6,405 bases of DNA from an uncultured Chloroflexaceae bacterium (GCA_937141995.1 CAKZQX010000056.1:1-6405), one strand, 5' to 3'; shown: positions 1-6,223, counted from the first letter of the stretch. Numbers and translations: made by a program. The notes: a model not told the origin generated them from the sequence alone.

Positions 1-954
1 GGAGGCGCTCTTCAGTTCAACCGGAAAAAATTCGGGATGCGCCAGCGCCCAGGCCAGCTTCGGGTCCAGGTGCAGCGGCAGATTACCCCCGGCATTGAAG
101 GGCATCTCGCCCGTAGCAAAGCCATAGTTGCGCAGCAACCAGTCGGCCTGATGCAGCCGCTGCACCCGCAGAAAGGGTGTCGCCTCGGCGGCCTCAAGCG
201 GGGTTCCGCGCGCCGGTCGGAACGCCCCAAAATAGACCCGGCGCAGGCGCAGATCATCGTAGAGCCGCGTGCTCATCCCCAGCAGATCGCGGTCCTGCTC
301 TCCGGCAGCGCCCACCACAAACTGCGTTGCCAGCCCGGTTAAGGGCAACTCCGCGTGCTGCTGCCAGGTATGCGCCCAGCGCAGGCGCTCCAGCAGATCG
401 TTATGCCAGTCCCGCTGCGGTGAAACCCGCGCCAGGTAAGCGGGACCAGGTGCTTCCAGGTTCAGGCTCACCCGATTTGCCAGGCGGGCCGCCCGCTCGA
501 CATCACCGGCAGTGGTGCCGGGCAGCAGTTTGACATGCACATAGCCGTCATACTGGTGCTGTGTGCGCAGCGCTTCCACCCCATCCAGCATCTGCCCGAC
601 CGCCCGATGAATATCCCCATCCACCGCGGTTGAGAGAAAGAGCCCCTGCACAGCACCGGCCTGGTAGCGCGGCAAGAAGATGCGCGCCAGTTCCGCCGGT
701 TCCAGCGCAGCCCGCTCGGTTGTGTCGTTGTCGGCGCGCAGGGGGCAGTAGGCGCAGTTCCAGGCGCAGGCACTGCTCATCAGCAGGCGCAAGACCGGGC
801 GGGCCTTGCCGTTATCGTCGTCCACGGCGGTGCCATCCGGCCGGCGGGCTTTCTTCGGCGTAAACCGCCGCCCGTTCTGACCGAAGCTGTCGCAGACATC
901 AAAGCGCGCGGCCGGGGCGAGCAGGTCCAGTTTGGTTTCGAGATCCATAGGCAT
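1..954 (-). CDS. Radical SAM protein, putative DNA modification/repair type (3' end beyond window)
   Basis: The minus-strand frame is open from ATG at 954 to the window edge, giving 318 residues with no stop, so the C-terminus is missing. The radical SAM cluster motif C-x3-C-x2-C is visible as CAWNCAYC (Cys63, Cys67, Cys70), which should bind a 4Fe-4S cluster and S-adenosylmethionine. Further blocks match what I remember of the family TIGR03916 ('putative DNA modification/repair radical SAM protein'): GLFLSTAVDGD after the cluster, VSLNLEAP in the barrel, LHQADWLLRNYGF (267-279) and LDPKLAWALAHPEFFPV (296-312). Full-length members of about 400 residues end in a helix-hairpin-helix DNA-binding segment that would begin just past the edge. 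Many genomes pair the family with a uracil-DNA-glycosylase-like gene; any such partner would lie to the left, unseen. The substrate is unknown. A second ATG at 948 (MDLETKLDLL) fits the usual N-terminus equally well, and neither start has a clear Shine-Dalgarno site. Confidence 0.9.
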   Translation of the reverse strand, partial: MPMDLETKLDLLAPAARFDVCDSFGQNGRRFTPKKARRPDGTAVDDDNGKARPVLRLLMSSACAWNCAYCPLRADNDTTERAALEPAELARIFLPRYQAGAVQGLFLSTAVDGDIHRAVGQMLDGVEALRTQHQYDGYVHVKLLPGTTAGDVERAARLANRVSLNLEAPGPAYLARVSPQRDWHNDLLERLRWAHTWQQHAELPLTGLATQFVVGAAGEQDRDLLGMSTRLYDDLRLRRVYFGAFRPARGTPLEAAEATPFLRVQRLHQADWLLRNYGFATGEMPFNAGGNLPLHLDPKLAWALAHPEFFPVELKSAS

Positions 955-997
955 GAGCAGAATTTATTGTGTGCTTTATCTATGATCGGGCAATGTC

Positions 998-1013
998 TGG
1001 TAGTATCGTACCA
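998..1013. promoter_or_regulatory. Inverted repeat TGGTA-N6-TACCA, possible operator
   Basis: A 5+5 bp dyad (TGGTA, spacer GTATCG, TACCA) lies in the divergent region between the radical SAM and hydrolase genes. It covers the expected -35 position of the TATAAT box at 1025-1030, where a dimeric repressor or activator could act. The half-sites are short, so chance is a real alternative. Confidence 0.28.
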
Positions 1014-1024
1014 CATACTGCGGG

Positions 1025-1030
1025 TATAAT
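1025..1030 (+). promoter_or_regulatory. Candidate -10 box (TATAAT) for the hydrolase gene
   Basis: A consensus TATAAT lies 46 nt upstream of the GTG start, which places transcription start near 1037 and gives a leader of about 40 nt. No good -35 hexamer is found at 16-18 bp spacing (AGTATC at 17 bp), and the TG extension is absent. The promoter may therefore need an activator, possibly at the dyad 998-1013. Confidence 0.45.
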
Positions 1031-1063
1031 GAGACAGATACCCGGTGATGTAAACTTATGCGG

Positions 1064-1071
1064 TAAGGAGG
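1064..1071 (+). promoter_or_regulatory. Shine-Dalgarno site TAAGGAGG fixing a GTG start
   Basis: TAAGGAGG ends 5 nt before GTG at 1077. It decides the hydrolase start: the frame is open further upstream to 969, but that extension would run through the promoter and this ribosome binding site. Confidence 0.8.
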
Positions 1072-1076
1072 TCGCA

Positions 1077-1856
1077 GTGCAAACAGAGGTAAACAGCATC
1101 ACCCTCAACTATCGAGACCAGGGTCAGGGTACGCCCCTGCTGCTCGTGCATGCATTCCCGCTGAGTGGTACGATGTGGCAGCCCCAGATTGATGTGCTGT
1201 CCGAGCAGTTTCGGGTTATCGCGCCCGATCTGCGTGGCTTCGGAAAGAGCGCGGTGCCGCCCGGTCCCTACGCGATGGAGATCTTCGCCGATGATCTGGC
1301 GGGATTGCTGGATACATTGAACATAGAACGTGTGGTGCTGGGGGGACTGTCGATGGGGGGCTATATCGCATTTGCCTTCTGGCGGAAATATGCCACACGG
1401 GTGCAGGCACTCGTCCTGTCGGACACGCGCGCAAATGCCGATACCGAGGAGGGCAAAGCGGGGCGCGAAACCAATGCGCAGATTGCCGAGGCGCAGGGGC
1501 CCGGCGCTATCGCCGATCAAATGCTGCCCAAATTACTGGCAACCAATGCCTCCCCCGAACTTCAGGCGCAGGTGCGGGGCATTATCGAGCGCAACTCACC
1601 ACAGGGAATTGCCGGCGCGCTGCGCGGGATGGCGCTACGTCCGGACTCAACCGGACTGCTTCCCCAGATCAGCGTCCCGACGCTCTTCCTGGTCGGCATG
1701 GAAGATACGCTCACAACGCCCGATGTCATGCGCGAGATGCAGACCGCCGTACCCAACAGCCGACTGGTCGAGATTCCCGGCGCGGCGCATGTCGCCAGTC
1801 TGGAAAACCCTGCCGCCTTCAACACAGCCCTGAGCGAGTTCTTACGCACCCTCTAG
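1077..1856 (+). CDS. Alpha/beta hydrolase
   Basis: 259 residues from a GTG start behind a strong Shine-Dalgarno site, a normal length for a single-domain alpha/beta hydrolase. The whole catalytic apparatus is visible: oxyanion-region motif HAFPLSG (25-31), the DLRGFGKS turn (51-58), nucleophile elbow GLSMGG with Ser92, acid Asp210 in LFLVGMEDTLT, and His238 in IPGAAHVASLENP. There is no signal peptide or membrane segment, so it should be a soluble cytoplasmic enzyme. The closest well-known relatives by pattern are 3-oxoadipate enol-lactonase (PcaD) and related esterases or BioH-like proteins. The compact cap (about 118-195) gives no substrate clue, and no aromatic-degradation genes lie nearby, so I do not assign PcaD. 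It is transcribed away from the radical SAM gene and converges on the LCP gene. The fold is nearly certain; the substrate is unknown. Confidence 0.94.
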   Translation: MQTEVNSITLNYRDQGQGTPLLLVHAFPLSGTMWQPQIDVLSEQFRVIAPDLRGFGKSAVPPGPYAMEIFADDLAGLLDTLNIERVVLGGLSMGGYIAFAFWRKYATRVQALVLSDTRANADTEEGKAGRETNAQIAEAQGPGAIADQMLPKLLATNASPELQAQVRGIIERNSPQGIAGALRGMALRPDSTGLLPQISVPTLFLVGMEDTLTTPDVMREMQTAVPNSRLVEIPGAAHVASLENPAAFNTALSEFLRTL

Positions 1857-1859
1857 CGC

Positions 1860-1875
1860 GGCGTATGTCTACGCC
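1860..1875. terminator. Small hairpin after the hydrolase stop, weak terminator candidate
   Basis: GGCGTA, loop TGTC, TACGCC form a perfect 6-bp stem with a 4-nt loop, starting 4 nt after the hydrolase stop codon. It lies between convergent genes and could serve both strands. No T-tract follows on either strand, so it is not a classical intrinsic terminator. Confidence 0.33.
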
Positions 1876-1883
1876 CTAAATAC

Positions 1884-1911
1884 GGACTACGGATTACGGA
1901 CTACAGACTAC
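1884..1911. repeat. Heptamer tandem repeat, 4 units of (G/A)GA(C/T)TAC
   Basis: Four consecutive 7-nt units read GGACTAC, GGATTAC, GGACTAC, AGACTAC, preceded by a partial TAC. They fill most of the 63-nt spacer between the convergent hydrolase and LCP genes. Heptameric short tandem repeats of this style are known from cyanobacterial intergenic regions (STRRs); extension to this genome is an inference. A second, different heptamer array occurs at 5964-5992. Confidence 0.75.
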
Positions 1912-1919
1912 GCCACAGA

Positions 1920-3368
1920 TCATCGTCCCCCAGCCCAGCGCTCCTGGTAATCCTGCCCCAGCACAACTACAATATCGGTCTGGTAGGGTGCCGGGGGCGT
2001 GTCTGCGGCGGGTTCGGCCTGCACATAGTTCGACTCGACACCGAGGAGTTGCGCCAGCCGCCGGCGGGTCTCCGGATGATTGGTGTAGTCAATAATCAGT
2101 GTATGCTCGTAGAGGCCGGGCGCATCGCCGGCTTCGGCCATCAGGAAGCCCTGTGATTCCAGGTTGTTCGTCACGCGGGTCGCCAGGCCGCGCACGCCCG
2201 CGCCATTCTGCACCTGCACCCGCGCAACGTTGCCGTTTGCATCGGGACCGGCCAGCAGGCGCGCAACCTGCGCTTCCACATCGCGCTGGTCCCAGTAGAT
2301 ATCCGAGCCGGCTTCCGTCACAATACGCACATCATCCGGGTTAATGCTCAACTGGACAATTCGCTCCGGCGTGAGCATCTGTGCCAGGTTGACCAGATCA
2401 CGGAGCACCGCCGGGTCGCTGAGCGGGAGTGTCGTCGCAATGGTCTGCTGAAGATCGTTGACCAGTTCCGGCAGGAGTGTCGCCTGATCGAGCAACCCGC
2501 GCTGACGTATGTCACGCAACATCGCCTTGAGCACCTGCTGCTGGCGGCGGCTCCGGTCAAAATCGCTGTCGCTATGGCGAGAGCGGGCATAGTGCAGCGC
2601 CGTATGCCCATCCAACACCTGCAGACCGGCGGGAATATAAATGCGCTCATAGCCGAAATCCTCGGTGGGATATTCGGGGTCCAGCAGCGGACGTGGTACA
2701 TCAACGGTAATCCCGCCGAGTGTATCTACAATCATCTCGAAGCCGTGAAAATCAACCTGCGAAATATAGTCAATCTCCAGTCCCAGAAAATTCTCAACCG
2801 TTTCAGCGGCGAGAGCGCCCCCGGCGGCCGCGGGCTCGGTTCCGCGGCCGTACAGCGTATCGGCGTTGGCATAGCCATAGGTGTAGGCGGCGTTGATCTT
2901 TTGCTGCCCCAGTCGCGGAATCTGAACTACCGAGTCGCGCGGAATTGAGAGCATCCCGGCCCAGCGTTCCACCGGATCGACATGCACGACAATGAGTGTA
3001 TCGCTACGCACACCTTCGTCGGGGTCATCGCGCTGATCGACCCCGACCAGCAAGACGTTGAAAGGCTCACGCAGCGTTTTCATCTGGGGTGTGGCGGCGG
3101 CTTCCTCCCCCGGTGCATTGTCACTATTACTATCGGCAACAGCCTGGCGCGGGTCACTCTGCTCAAGTGCTTCCAGGGTTTCCGTAGCGCGGCGCGTGAC
3201 AAAAGAGAAGAAAATGCCGGCAAGTATCAGGATAAAGAATGCGCCTACGAGGATCGACTCGCAGCCACTGCGGTGTTTGGAGCGTGCCCGCATCGGACCG
3301 CCGGTACGACGCAGAGCTACACGCTCACGCGCGGTACGATACGGGTGTCGGGAACGTGTAGAAGGCAT
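1920..3368 (-). CDS. LytR-CpsA-Psr (LCP) family cell-envelope protein with LytR_C domain
   Basis: 482 residues from ATG at 3368. Order: basic cytoplasmic N-terminus (1-37), one transmembrane segment (about 39-58, SILVGAFFILILAGIFFSFV), an acidic low-complexity linker (about 60-98), the LCP domain (about 102-285) and a LytR_C domain (about 381-478, starting VARVQVQNGAGVRGLATRV). Signature LCP residues are present: Asp111 in LLVGVD, Arg121 and Asp123 in RSDTLIV, Arg144 in SIPRDS, the QQKINAAY block, and Arg262 and Arg264 in HYARSRHSDSDFDRSRRQQQ. LCP enzymes bind polyprenyl-phosphate-linked glycans and transfer them to peptidoglycan or other acceptors outside the membrane; the glycopolymer here is unknown. 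ATG 3368 is preferred over an in-frame TTG at 3380 because GAGGAA (3373-3378) sits 4 nt before the ATG and overlaps the TTG. The gene follows the phosphatase gene on the same strand after an 87-nt gap. Confidence 0.94.
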   Translation of the reverse strand: MPSTRSRHPYRTARERVALRRTGGPMRARSKHRSGCESILVGAFFILILAGIFFSFVTRRATETLEALEQSDPRQAVADSNSDNAPGEEAAATPQMKTLREPFNVLLVGVDQRDDPDEGVRSDTLIVVHVDPVERWAGMLSIPRDSVVQIPRLGQQKINAAYTYGYANADTLYGRGTEPAAAGGALAAETVENFLGLEIDYISQVDFHGFEMIVDTLGGITVDVPRPLLDPEYPTEDFGYERIYIPAGLQVLDGHTALHYARSRHSDSDFDRSRRQQQVLKAMLRDIRQRGLLDQATLLPELVNDLQQTIATTLPLSDPAVLRDLVNLAQMLTPERIVQLSINPDDVRIVTEAGSDIYWDQRDVEAQVARLLAGPDANGNVARVQVQNGAGVRGLATRVTNNLESQGFLMAEAGDAPGLYEHTLIIDYTNHPETRRRLAQLLGVESNYVQAEPAADTPPAPYQTDIVVVLGQDYQERWAGGR

Positions 3369-3372
3369 CAGC

Positions 3373-3378
3373 TTCCTC
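3373..3378 (-). promoter_or_regulatory. Shine-Dalgarno site GAGGAA for the LCP gene
   Basis: On the minus strand the sequence reads TTGAGGAAGCTGATG. GAGGAA is 4 nt from the ATG, which argues that the overlapping in-frame TTG is not the start. Confidence 0.55.
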
Positions 3379-3406
3379 AAGTAAGATTATCGGCAGGTCA
3401 TACAGA

Positions 3407-3436
3407 TTTATACCATAGTGTGGCACAATCAGGCAA
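3407..3436 (-). promoter_or_regulatory. Candidate promoter for the LCP gene
   Basis: Minus-strand TTGCCT (3431-3436) and TATAAA (3407-3412) are separated by 18 bp, inside the gap between the phosphatase stop and the LCP start. Transcription would begin near 3400 with a leader of about 30 nt. This suggests that the LCP gene can be expressed independently of the phosphatase gene. Confidence 0.45.
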
Positions 3437-3455
3437 TAACGCCAGGATGTGCGGT

Positions 3456-4184
3456 TCACCCGCGCGCACCACTCTGCTCAAACGGCACACTCAACCGGAG
3501 GCGGCGAATATGGCTCGGCTCCTGATCGGGCAAGATTGCCAGCGTGACAATACTGATATCATCACTGGGTTGCCCGCGATCCAATTCCAATGCTCGCCGC
3601 AGGAGCGTCTCGGTCAGCACCTCCGGCTCGCGGCCTTCATCAGCCGGCCAGCGCGACAGGTAGTTGATCAGTTCGATGTCTTCGCCAAACTGTTCACCCG
3701 CGCGCAGCAGGCCATCGGTGAACATGACAATATAAGTATATGGTTCAACCGGGTGCTCAGTTATCACCGGCCTGGTCATCGCATAGAGCCCGATCGGCTC
3801 TGCCGGCTCATTGTAGTCGTGCAATCCCTGGGGCGTCAACACGAAGAAGGGTGTCGGGTTATTGCGTGACATCAGTATAGTACCACTCACAAAATCCACC
3901 GACAGAATGTTGAGCGTCGCCGCCACCTGCCCCATCCGGTAGGTGTAGAGATAATCATGTACCGCACGCGCAACGGCCCCATCGCGCGCGCCATCTTTCA
4001 GCAGTGAAATCGCCCGGTTTGTCACCAGGTTGCTTAACGTTTTGGCCCCACGCCCGCTGCCCTGTCCATCGACCAGTACAACTGAGAAACCGCCACCGGG
4101 ACGTTCAATCGTTTCCAGGGTATCACTACTATCGACTGCGGTAACGCGGTTGACCTTGGCAACAGCAATGTGAACAGTCAGCAT
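3456..4184 (-). CDS. SpoIIE/RsbX-like PP2C-family serine/threonine phosphatase
   Basis: 242 residues, essentially one SpoIIE-type PP2C catalytic domain with no sensor, PAS, GAF, receiver or membrane region. The metal-binding acidic positions are visible: Asp21, spaced 18 residues before Asp39 as in SpoIIE; Asp39 in VVLVDGQGSGRGAK; Asp157 in YIVMFTDGLLRAG; and Asp208-Asp209 in PSDDISIVTLAI. The central core GTILMSRNNPTPFFVL (101-116) and EPIGLY (129-134) are also typical. Known relatives dephosphorylate anti-sigma-factor antagonists (STAS proteins); the free-standing architecture resembles Bacillus RsbX, a feedback phosphatase of the stress signalling cascade. The real partner is unknown because no STAS protein, anti-sigma kinase or sigma factor gene lies in the window. 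ATG 4184 is chosen because GGAGGTGA (4187-4194) stands directly before it and the domain begins there; the frame stays open upstream but encodes nothing family-like. It may share a transcript with the LCP gene. Confidence 0.92.
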   Translation of the reverse strand: MLTVHIAVAKVNRVTAVDSSDTLETIERPGGGFSVVLVDGQGSGRGAKTLSNLVTNRAISLLKDGARDGAVARAVHDYLYTYRMGQVAATLNILSVDFVSGTILMSRNNPTPFFVLTPQGLHDYNEPAEPIGLYAMTRPVITEHPVEPYTYIVMFTDGLLRAGEQFGEDIELINYLSRWPADEGREPEVLTETLLRRALELDRGQPSDDISIVTLAILPDQEPSHIRRLRLSVPFEQSGARG

Positions 4185-4204
4185 GGTCACCTCCCCCGAT
4201 CCAA

Positions 4205-4217
4205 CGAAGTTTCTTCG
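4205..4217. promoter_or_regulatory. Short perfect inverted repeat in the phosphatase leader
   Basis: CGAAG-TTT-CTTCG, a 5-bp stem with a 3-nt loop, lies just downstream of the predicted -10 box of the phosphatase gene and about 20 nt before its start. It could be a leader hairpin or an operator overlapping the transcription start. It is short enough to be chance. Confidence 0.25.
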
Positions 4218-4225
4218 CTCCTGGT

Positions 4226-4254
4226 ATTGTAGGGGCTTTCGATATTCTAAGCAA
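4226..4254 (-). promoter_or_regulatory. Candidate promoter for the phosphatase gene
   Basis: Minus-strand TTGCTT (4249-4254), a 17-bp spacer and TACAAT (4226-4231), a 5/6 match to the -10 consensus. The start point would be near 4219, giving a leader of about 35 nt ahead of the strong Shine-Dalgarno site. Confidence 0.45.
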
Positions 4255-4301
4255 ATACATTGCGCGCCGCAAGATGAGCAGGTCGTGACAAATAGCGAGA
4301 A

Positions 4302-4345
4302 CCCAGCCATAGCGAACAACGCGGGTCTGACGCATGGCTACTGGG
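4302..4345. repeat. Interrupted inverted repeat between divergent genes
   Basis: CCCAGCCAT (4302-4310) can pair with ATGGCT (4334-4339) plus GGG (4343-4345), leaving a 3-nt bulge and a 23-nt loop. It is the only other clear dyad in the 276-nt region between the phosphatase and dehydrogenase genes. It lies about 65 nt upstream of the dehydrogenase -10 box, and its function is unknown. Confidence 0.25.
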
Positions 4346-4410
4346 CAACATGTTTGTTCTATATTCTGTGTTTGCCTATGTTTCCTCTCGGTCTCCGCGC
4401 CGGAAGCCCA

Positions 4411-4419
4411 TGCTATAAT
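4411..4419 (+). promoter_or_regulatory. Extended -10 promoter (TGCTATAAT) for the aldehyde dehydrogenase gene
   Basis: A full TGnTATAAT extended -10 element lies 42 nt before the start codon, predicting a start point near 4426 and a leader of about 35 nt. No good -35 hexamer is seen at 16-18 bp spacing, which is typical of extended -10 promoters. Confidence 0.6.
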
Positions 4420-4448
4420 CCGGAAAACCTACAAAAGCTAGTTGAAGA

Positions 4449-4454
4449 AGGAGG
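4449..4454 (+). promoter_or_regulatory. Shine-Dalgarno site AGGAGG deciding between two adjacent ATG codons
   Basis: Perfect AGGAGG. The distance is 3 nt to ATG 4458 and 6 nt to ATG 4461, so the second ATG is the better-placed start. Confidence 0.7.
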
Positions 4455-4460
4455 ACGATG

Positions 4461-5954
4461 ATGTCTGAACCGCGCGTTTTCAATAACCTGATCGGTGGCG
4501 AGTGGGTTGCCTGTAAACGCGGCAAGACATTTGCAAATCGCAATCCCGCGCAGACCGACGATATTATTGGTGTTTTCCAGGATAGTACCGCCGAAGATGT
4601 CGCGGATGCCGTCGCCGCCGCCCAGGCGGCCTATGCGCTCTGGCGGCGGGTACCTGCGCCCAGACGGGGCGCGATCCTTTTCCGCGCCGCGCAACTGCTG
4701 GTGGAGCGGAAAGAGTTGTACGCCCGCGATATGACCCGTGAGATGGGCAAGATCCTGCACGAGACGCGCGGCGATGTGCAGGAAGCTATCGACATGGCCT
4801 TTTTTATGGCGGGCGAGGGGCGGCGACTCTATGGGCAGACCACTCCCAGTGAGTTGCCCAACAAATTCCAGATGAGCGTACGTATGCCGCTGGGGGTCTG
4901 CGGCCTGATCACGCCCTGGAATTTTCCAATGGCGATCCCTTCCTGGAAGTTGCTGCCCGCGCTGATTGTCGGAAATACGGTTGTGATCAAACCGGCCAGT
5001 GATGCGCCGCTGAGTGCCTTTAACCTGGTGCAGGCACTGATCGATGCCGGGGTGCCGCCGGGGGTTGTCAATATTGTGACGGGAAGTGGCTCACAGGTTG
5101 GCGAGCCGCTCCTGCGCCATCCCGAGGTCAAAATTATCTCGTTTACCGGCAGCACCGCCACCGGGCACCAGATTGCGCGCATCGGTGCGGAGCATCAGAA
5201 GCATGTCTCGCTGGAGATGGGCGGCAAGAACCCGATCATTGTGATGGAGGATGCCGACCTGGATCTGGCGGTTGATGGGGTGCTGTGGGGGGCGTTTGGG
5301 ACGACGGGGCAGCGCTGTACGGCGGCCAGCCGGTTGATTGCTCATCGGGATGTGGTAGAGCCCCTGGCTGAGCGCCTGGTTGCGCGGACTAATCAACTGA
5401 AGGTGGGGAATGGGCTTGAAGCGGGGATTGATGTGGGGCCATGCATCAACCAGGGGCAACTCGACACGGTGAGCGAGTATGTGAAGATTGGGCAGGAGGA
5501 AGGGGCGCGGTTGTTGTGTGGCGGGCAGCCGTTGCGAGGTGACGCGCATGCCGGTGGCTTCTTCTACGCGCCAACGATCTTCATCGACGTGCGGCGCGAT
5601 ATGCGTATCGCGCAGGAGGAAATCTTCGGGCCGGTGCTTAGTATCATTCCCGTGGATAGCTTTGAGGAGGCGATTGAGGTTGCCAATGATGTGCCGTATG
5701 GACTATCATCGGCGATCTACACCCGCGATGTCAATCGGGCATTTGTGGCGATGCAGGAACTCTACACCGGCATTGTCTACATTAACGCACCAACCATCGG
5801 GGCCGAGATTCATCTACCCTTTGGCGGCACCAAGGGTACGGGCAATGGGCATCGGGAAAGCGGCCCACAGGCGCTTGATCTCTTCAGCGAGTGGAAGAGT
5901 GTGTATATCGACTACAGCGGCGGACTACAGCGCGCGCAGATTGATAATACGTAG
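4461..5954 (+). CDS. NAD(P)-dependent aldehyde dehydrogenase
   Basis: 497 residues from ATG 4461 (498 if ATG 4458 is used), the usual length for the superfamily. All key elements are present: [13 protein letters not shown] with the oxyanion Asn154, Lys177 in [10 protein letters not shown], the cofactor-loop motif FTGSTATG (about 228-235), general base Glu252 in SLEMGGKNP, catalytic Cys286 in [12 protein letters not shown], and Glu387 in EEIFGPV. The C-terminus carries [25 protein letters not shown], a pattern I associate with the group CDD calls ALDH_AldH-CAJ73105 (cd07131), whose substrate is not settled. Semialdehyde oxidation (alpha-ketoglutaric, succinic or aminoadipic) is possible but not shown. 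The enzyme would be soluble and cytoplasmic, oxidising an aldehyde to its acid. It has its own promoter and is transcribed away from the phosphatase gene. The segment 5260-5530 is unusually rich in GGG codons compared with the rest of the gene. Confidence 0.96.
   Translation: MSEPRVFNNLIGGEWVACKRGKTFANRNPAQTDDIIGVFQDSTAEDVADAVAAAQAAYALWRRVPAPRRGAILFRAAQLLVERKELYARDMTREMGKILHETRGDVQEAIDMAFFMAGEGRRLYGQTTPSELPNKFQMSVRMPLGVCGLITPWNFPMAIPSWKLLPALIVGNTVVIKPASDAPLSAFNLVQALIDAGVPPGVVNIVTGSGSQVGEPLLRHPEVKIISFTGSTATGHQIARIGAEHQKHVSLEMGGKNPIIVMEDADLDLAVDGVLWGAFGTTGQRCTAASRLIAHRDVVEPLAERLVARTNQLKVGNGLEAGIDVGPCINQGQLDTVSEYVKIGQEEGARLLCGGQPLRGDAHAGGFFYAPTIFIDVRRDMRIAQEEIFGPVLSIIPVDSFEEAIEVANDVPYGLSSAIYTRDVNRAFVAMQELYTGIVYINAPTIGAEIHLPFGGTKGTGNGHRESGPQALDLFSEWKSVYIDYSGGLQRAQIDNT
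5277..5309 (+). other. Potential G-quadruplex motif inside the dehydrogenase gene
   Basis: Four G-tracts (GGGG 5277-5280, GGGGGG 5287-5292, GGG 5298-5300, GGGG 5306-5309) are separated by loops of 6, 5 and 5 nt. This meets the canonical G3+N1-7 rule on the coding strand, immediately before the catalytic-cysteine codon at 5316. A near-match with 8-nt loops follows at 5405-5438. Formation in vivo is untested. Confidence 0.45.
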
Positions 5955-5963
5955 GTGTTGTGA

Positions 5964-5992
5964 AGAACAAAGCAGCCGAGAACAAAGAACAA
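5964..5992. repeat. Heptamer repeat AGAACAA, 3 units
   Basis: AGAACAA occurs at 5964-5970, 5979-5985 and 5986-5992; the last two are in direct tandem and the first is 8 nt away. It starts 10 nt after the dehydrogenase stop codon. The unit length matches the array at 1884-1911, but the sequence differs. Confidence 0.6.
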
Positions 5993-6009
5993 ATAAGGGG
6001 CATTGTTCT
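5986..6009 (+). terminator. Weak stem-loop downstream of the dehydrogenase gene
   Basis: AGAACAA (5986-5992) pairs perfectly with TTGTTCT (6003-6009) around a 10-nt loop. The stem is AT-rich and no T-tract follows, so it is a poor intrinsic terminator, but it is the first stem-loop after the dehydrogenase stop. Confidence 0.25.
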
Positions 6010-6011
6010 GA

Positions 6012-6223
6012 TGAAATGACAGGACTTACGCGGTTGAGCTCCAACCCGGACGTTTGCCCCGATGGAAGCCGGCTTCGCCTGCGGCAGCATGGTACTTCTT
6101 TTTTCTTTTTCACGAACATGTGGCTCCTTGAGCCACATGTTCGTGAAAAAGAATGGTCTGTTCCGCCCTGCCGGAGGCGAAATCACCTTCCAGGTCAGTG
6201 ACCGCGTAACTCCTGTCATTTCA
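6012..6223. mobile_element. MITE-like palindromic element, copy 1
   Basis: The two ends are inverted repeats of 24 nt with 22 matches: 6012-6035 on the plus strand against 6200-6223 on the minus strand. The shared core reads TGAAATGACAGGA(C/G)TTACGCGGT. Inside, the arms pair again: 6074-6126 and 6130-6181 are inverted copies of a roughly 52-nt unit. The element has no transposase and no credible gene, so if mobile it would depend on a transposase supplied elsewhere. The ACAGGACTTACGC end resembles insertion-sequence ends I recall from cyanobacteria and Chloroflexota, but I cannot name the family. A clear target-site duplication is not visible, partly because a second copy abuts the right end. 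Confidence 0.6.
6103..6153. repeat. Perfect 24-bp hairpin at the centre of the MITE-like element
   Basis: 6103-6126 and 6130-6153 are exact reverse complements, separated by a CTT loop. The tip is GGCTC-CTT-GAGCC and the base is TTCTTTTTC against GAAAAAGAA. No T-tract follows the hairpin on either strand, but a stem this long could still stall polymerase or be processed by RNase III. It is the strongest secondary structure in the window. Confidence 0.9.

Noticed and set aside
969..1076. N-terminal extension of the hydrolase to an upstream ATG
   Set aside because: It would place the promoter candidate and the TAAGGAGG site inside the coding region, and the extra residues are not hydrolase-like.
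1056..1520. 154-codon minus-strand open frame opposite the hydrolase gene
   Set aside because: It is the antisense of a gene with an intact catalytic triad and is a by-product of GC-rich codon use.
3369..3380. TTG start for the LCP gene at 3380
   Set aside because: The TTG overlaps the Shine-Dalgarno sequence that serves ATG 3368, and it adds only four residues.
2982..3869. 295-codon plus-strand open frame
   Set aside because: It lies antisense to the LCP and phosphatase genes, which both have strong family motifs. Its own translation shows no recognisable domain.
4185..4319. N-terminal extension of the phosphatase by 45 residues
   Set aside because: The extension is not similar to the family, crosses the predicted promoter and leader hairpin, and bypasses a near-perfect Shine-Dalgarno site in front of ATG 4184.
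6103..6153. Classical intrinsic terminator for the dehydrogenase gene
   Set aside because: The stem is very strong, but neither strand has a T-tract after it, and it belongs to the repeat element some 150 nt past the stop codon.
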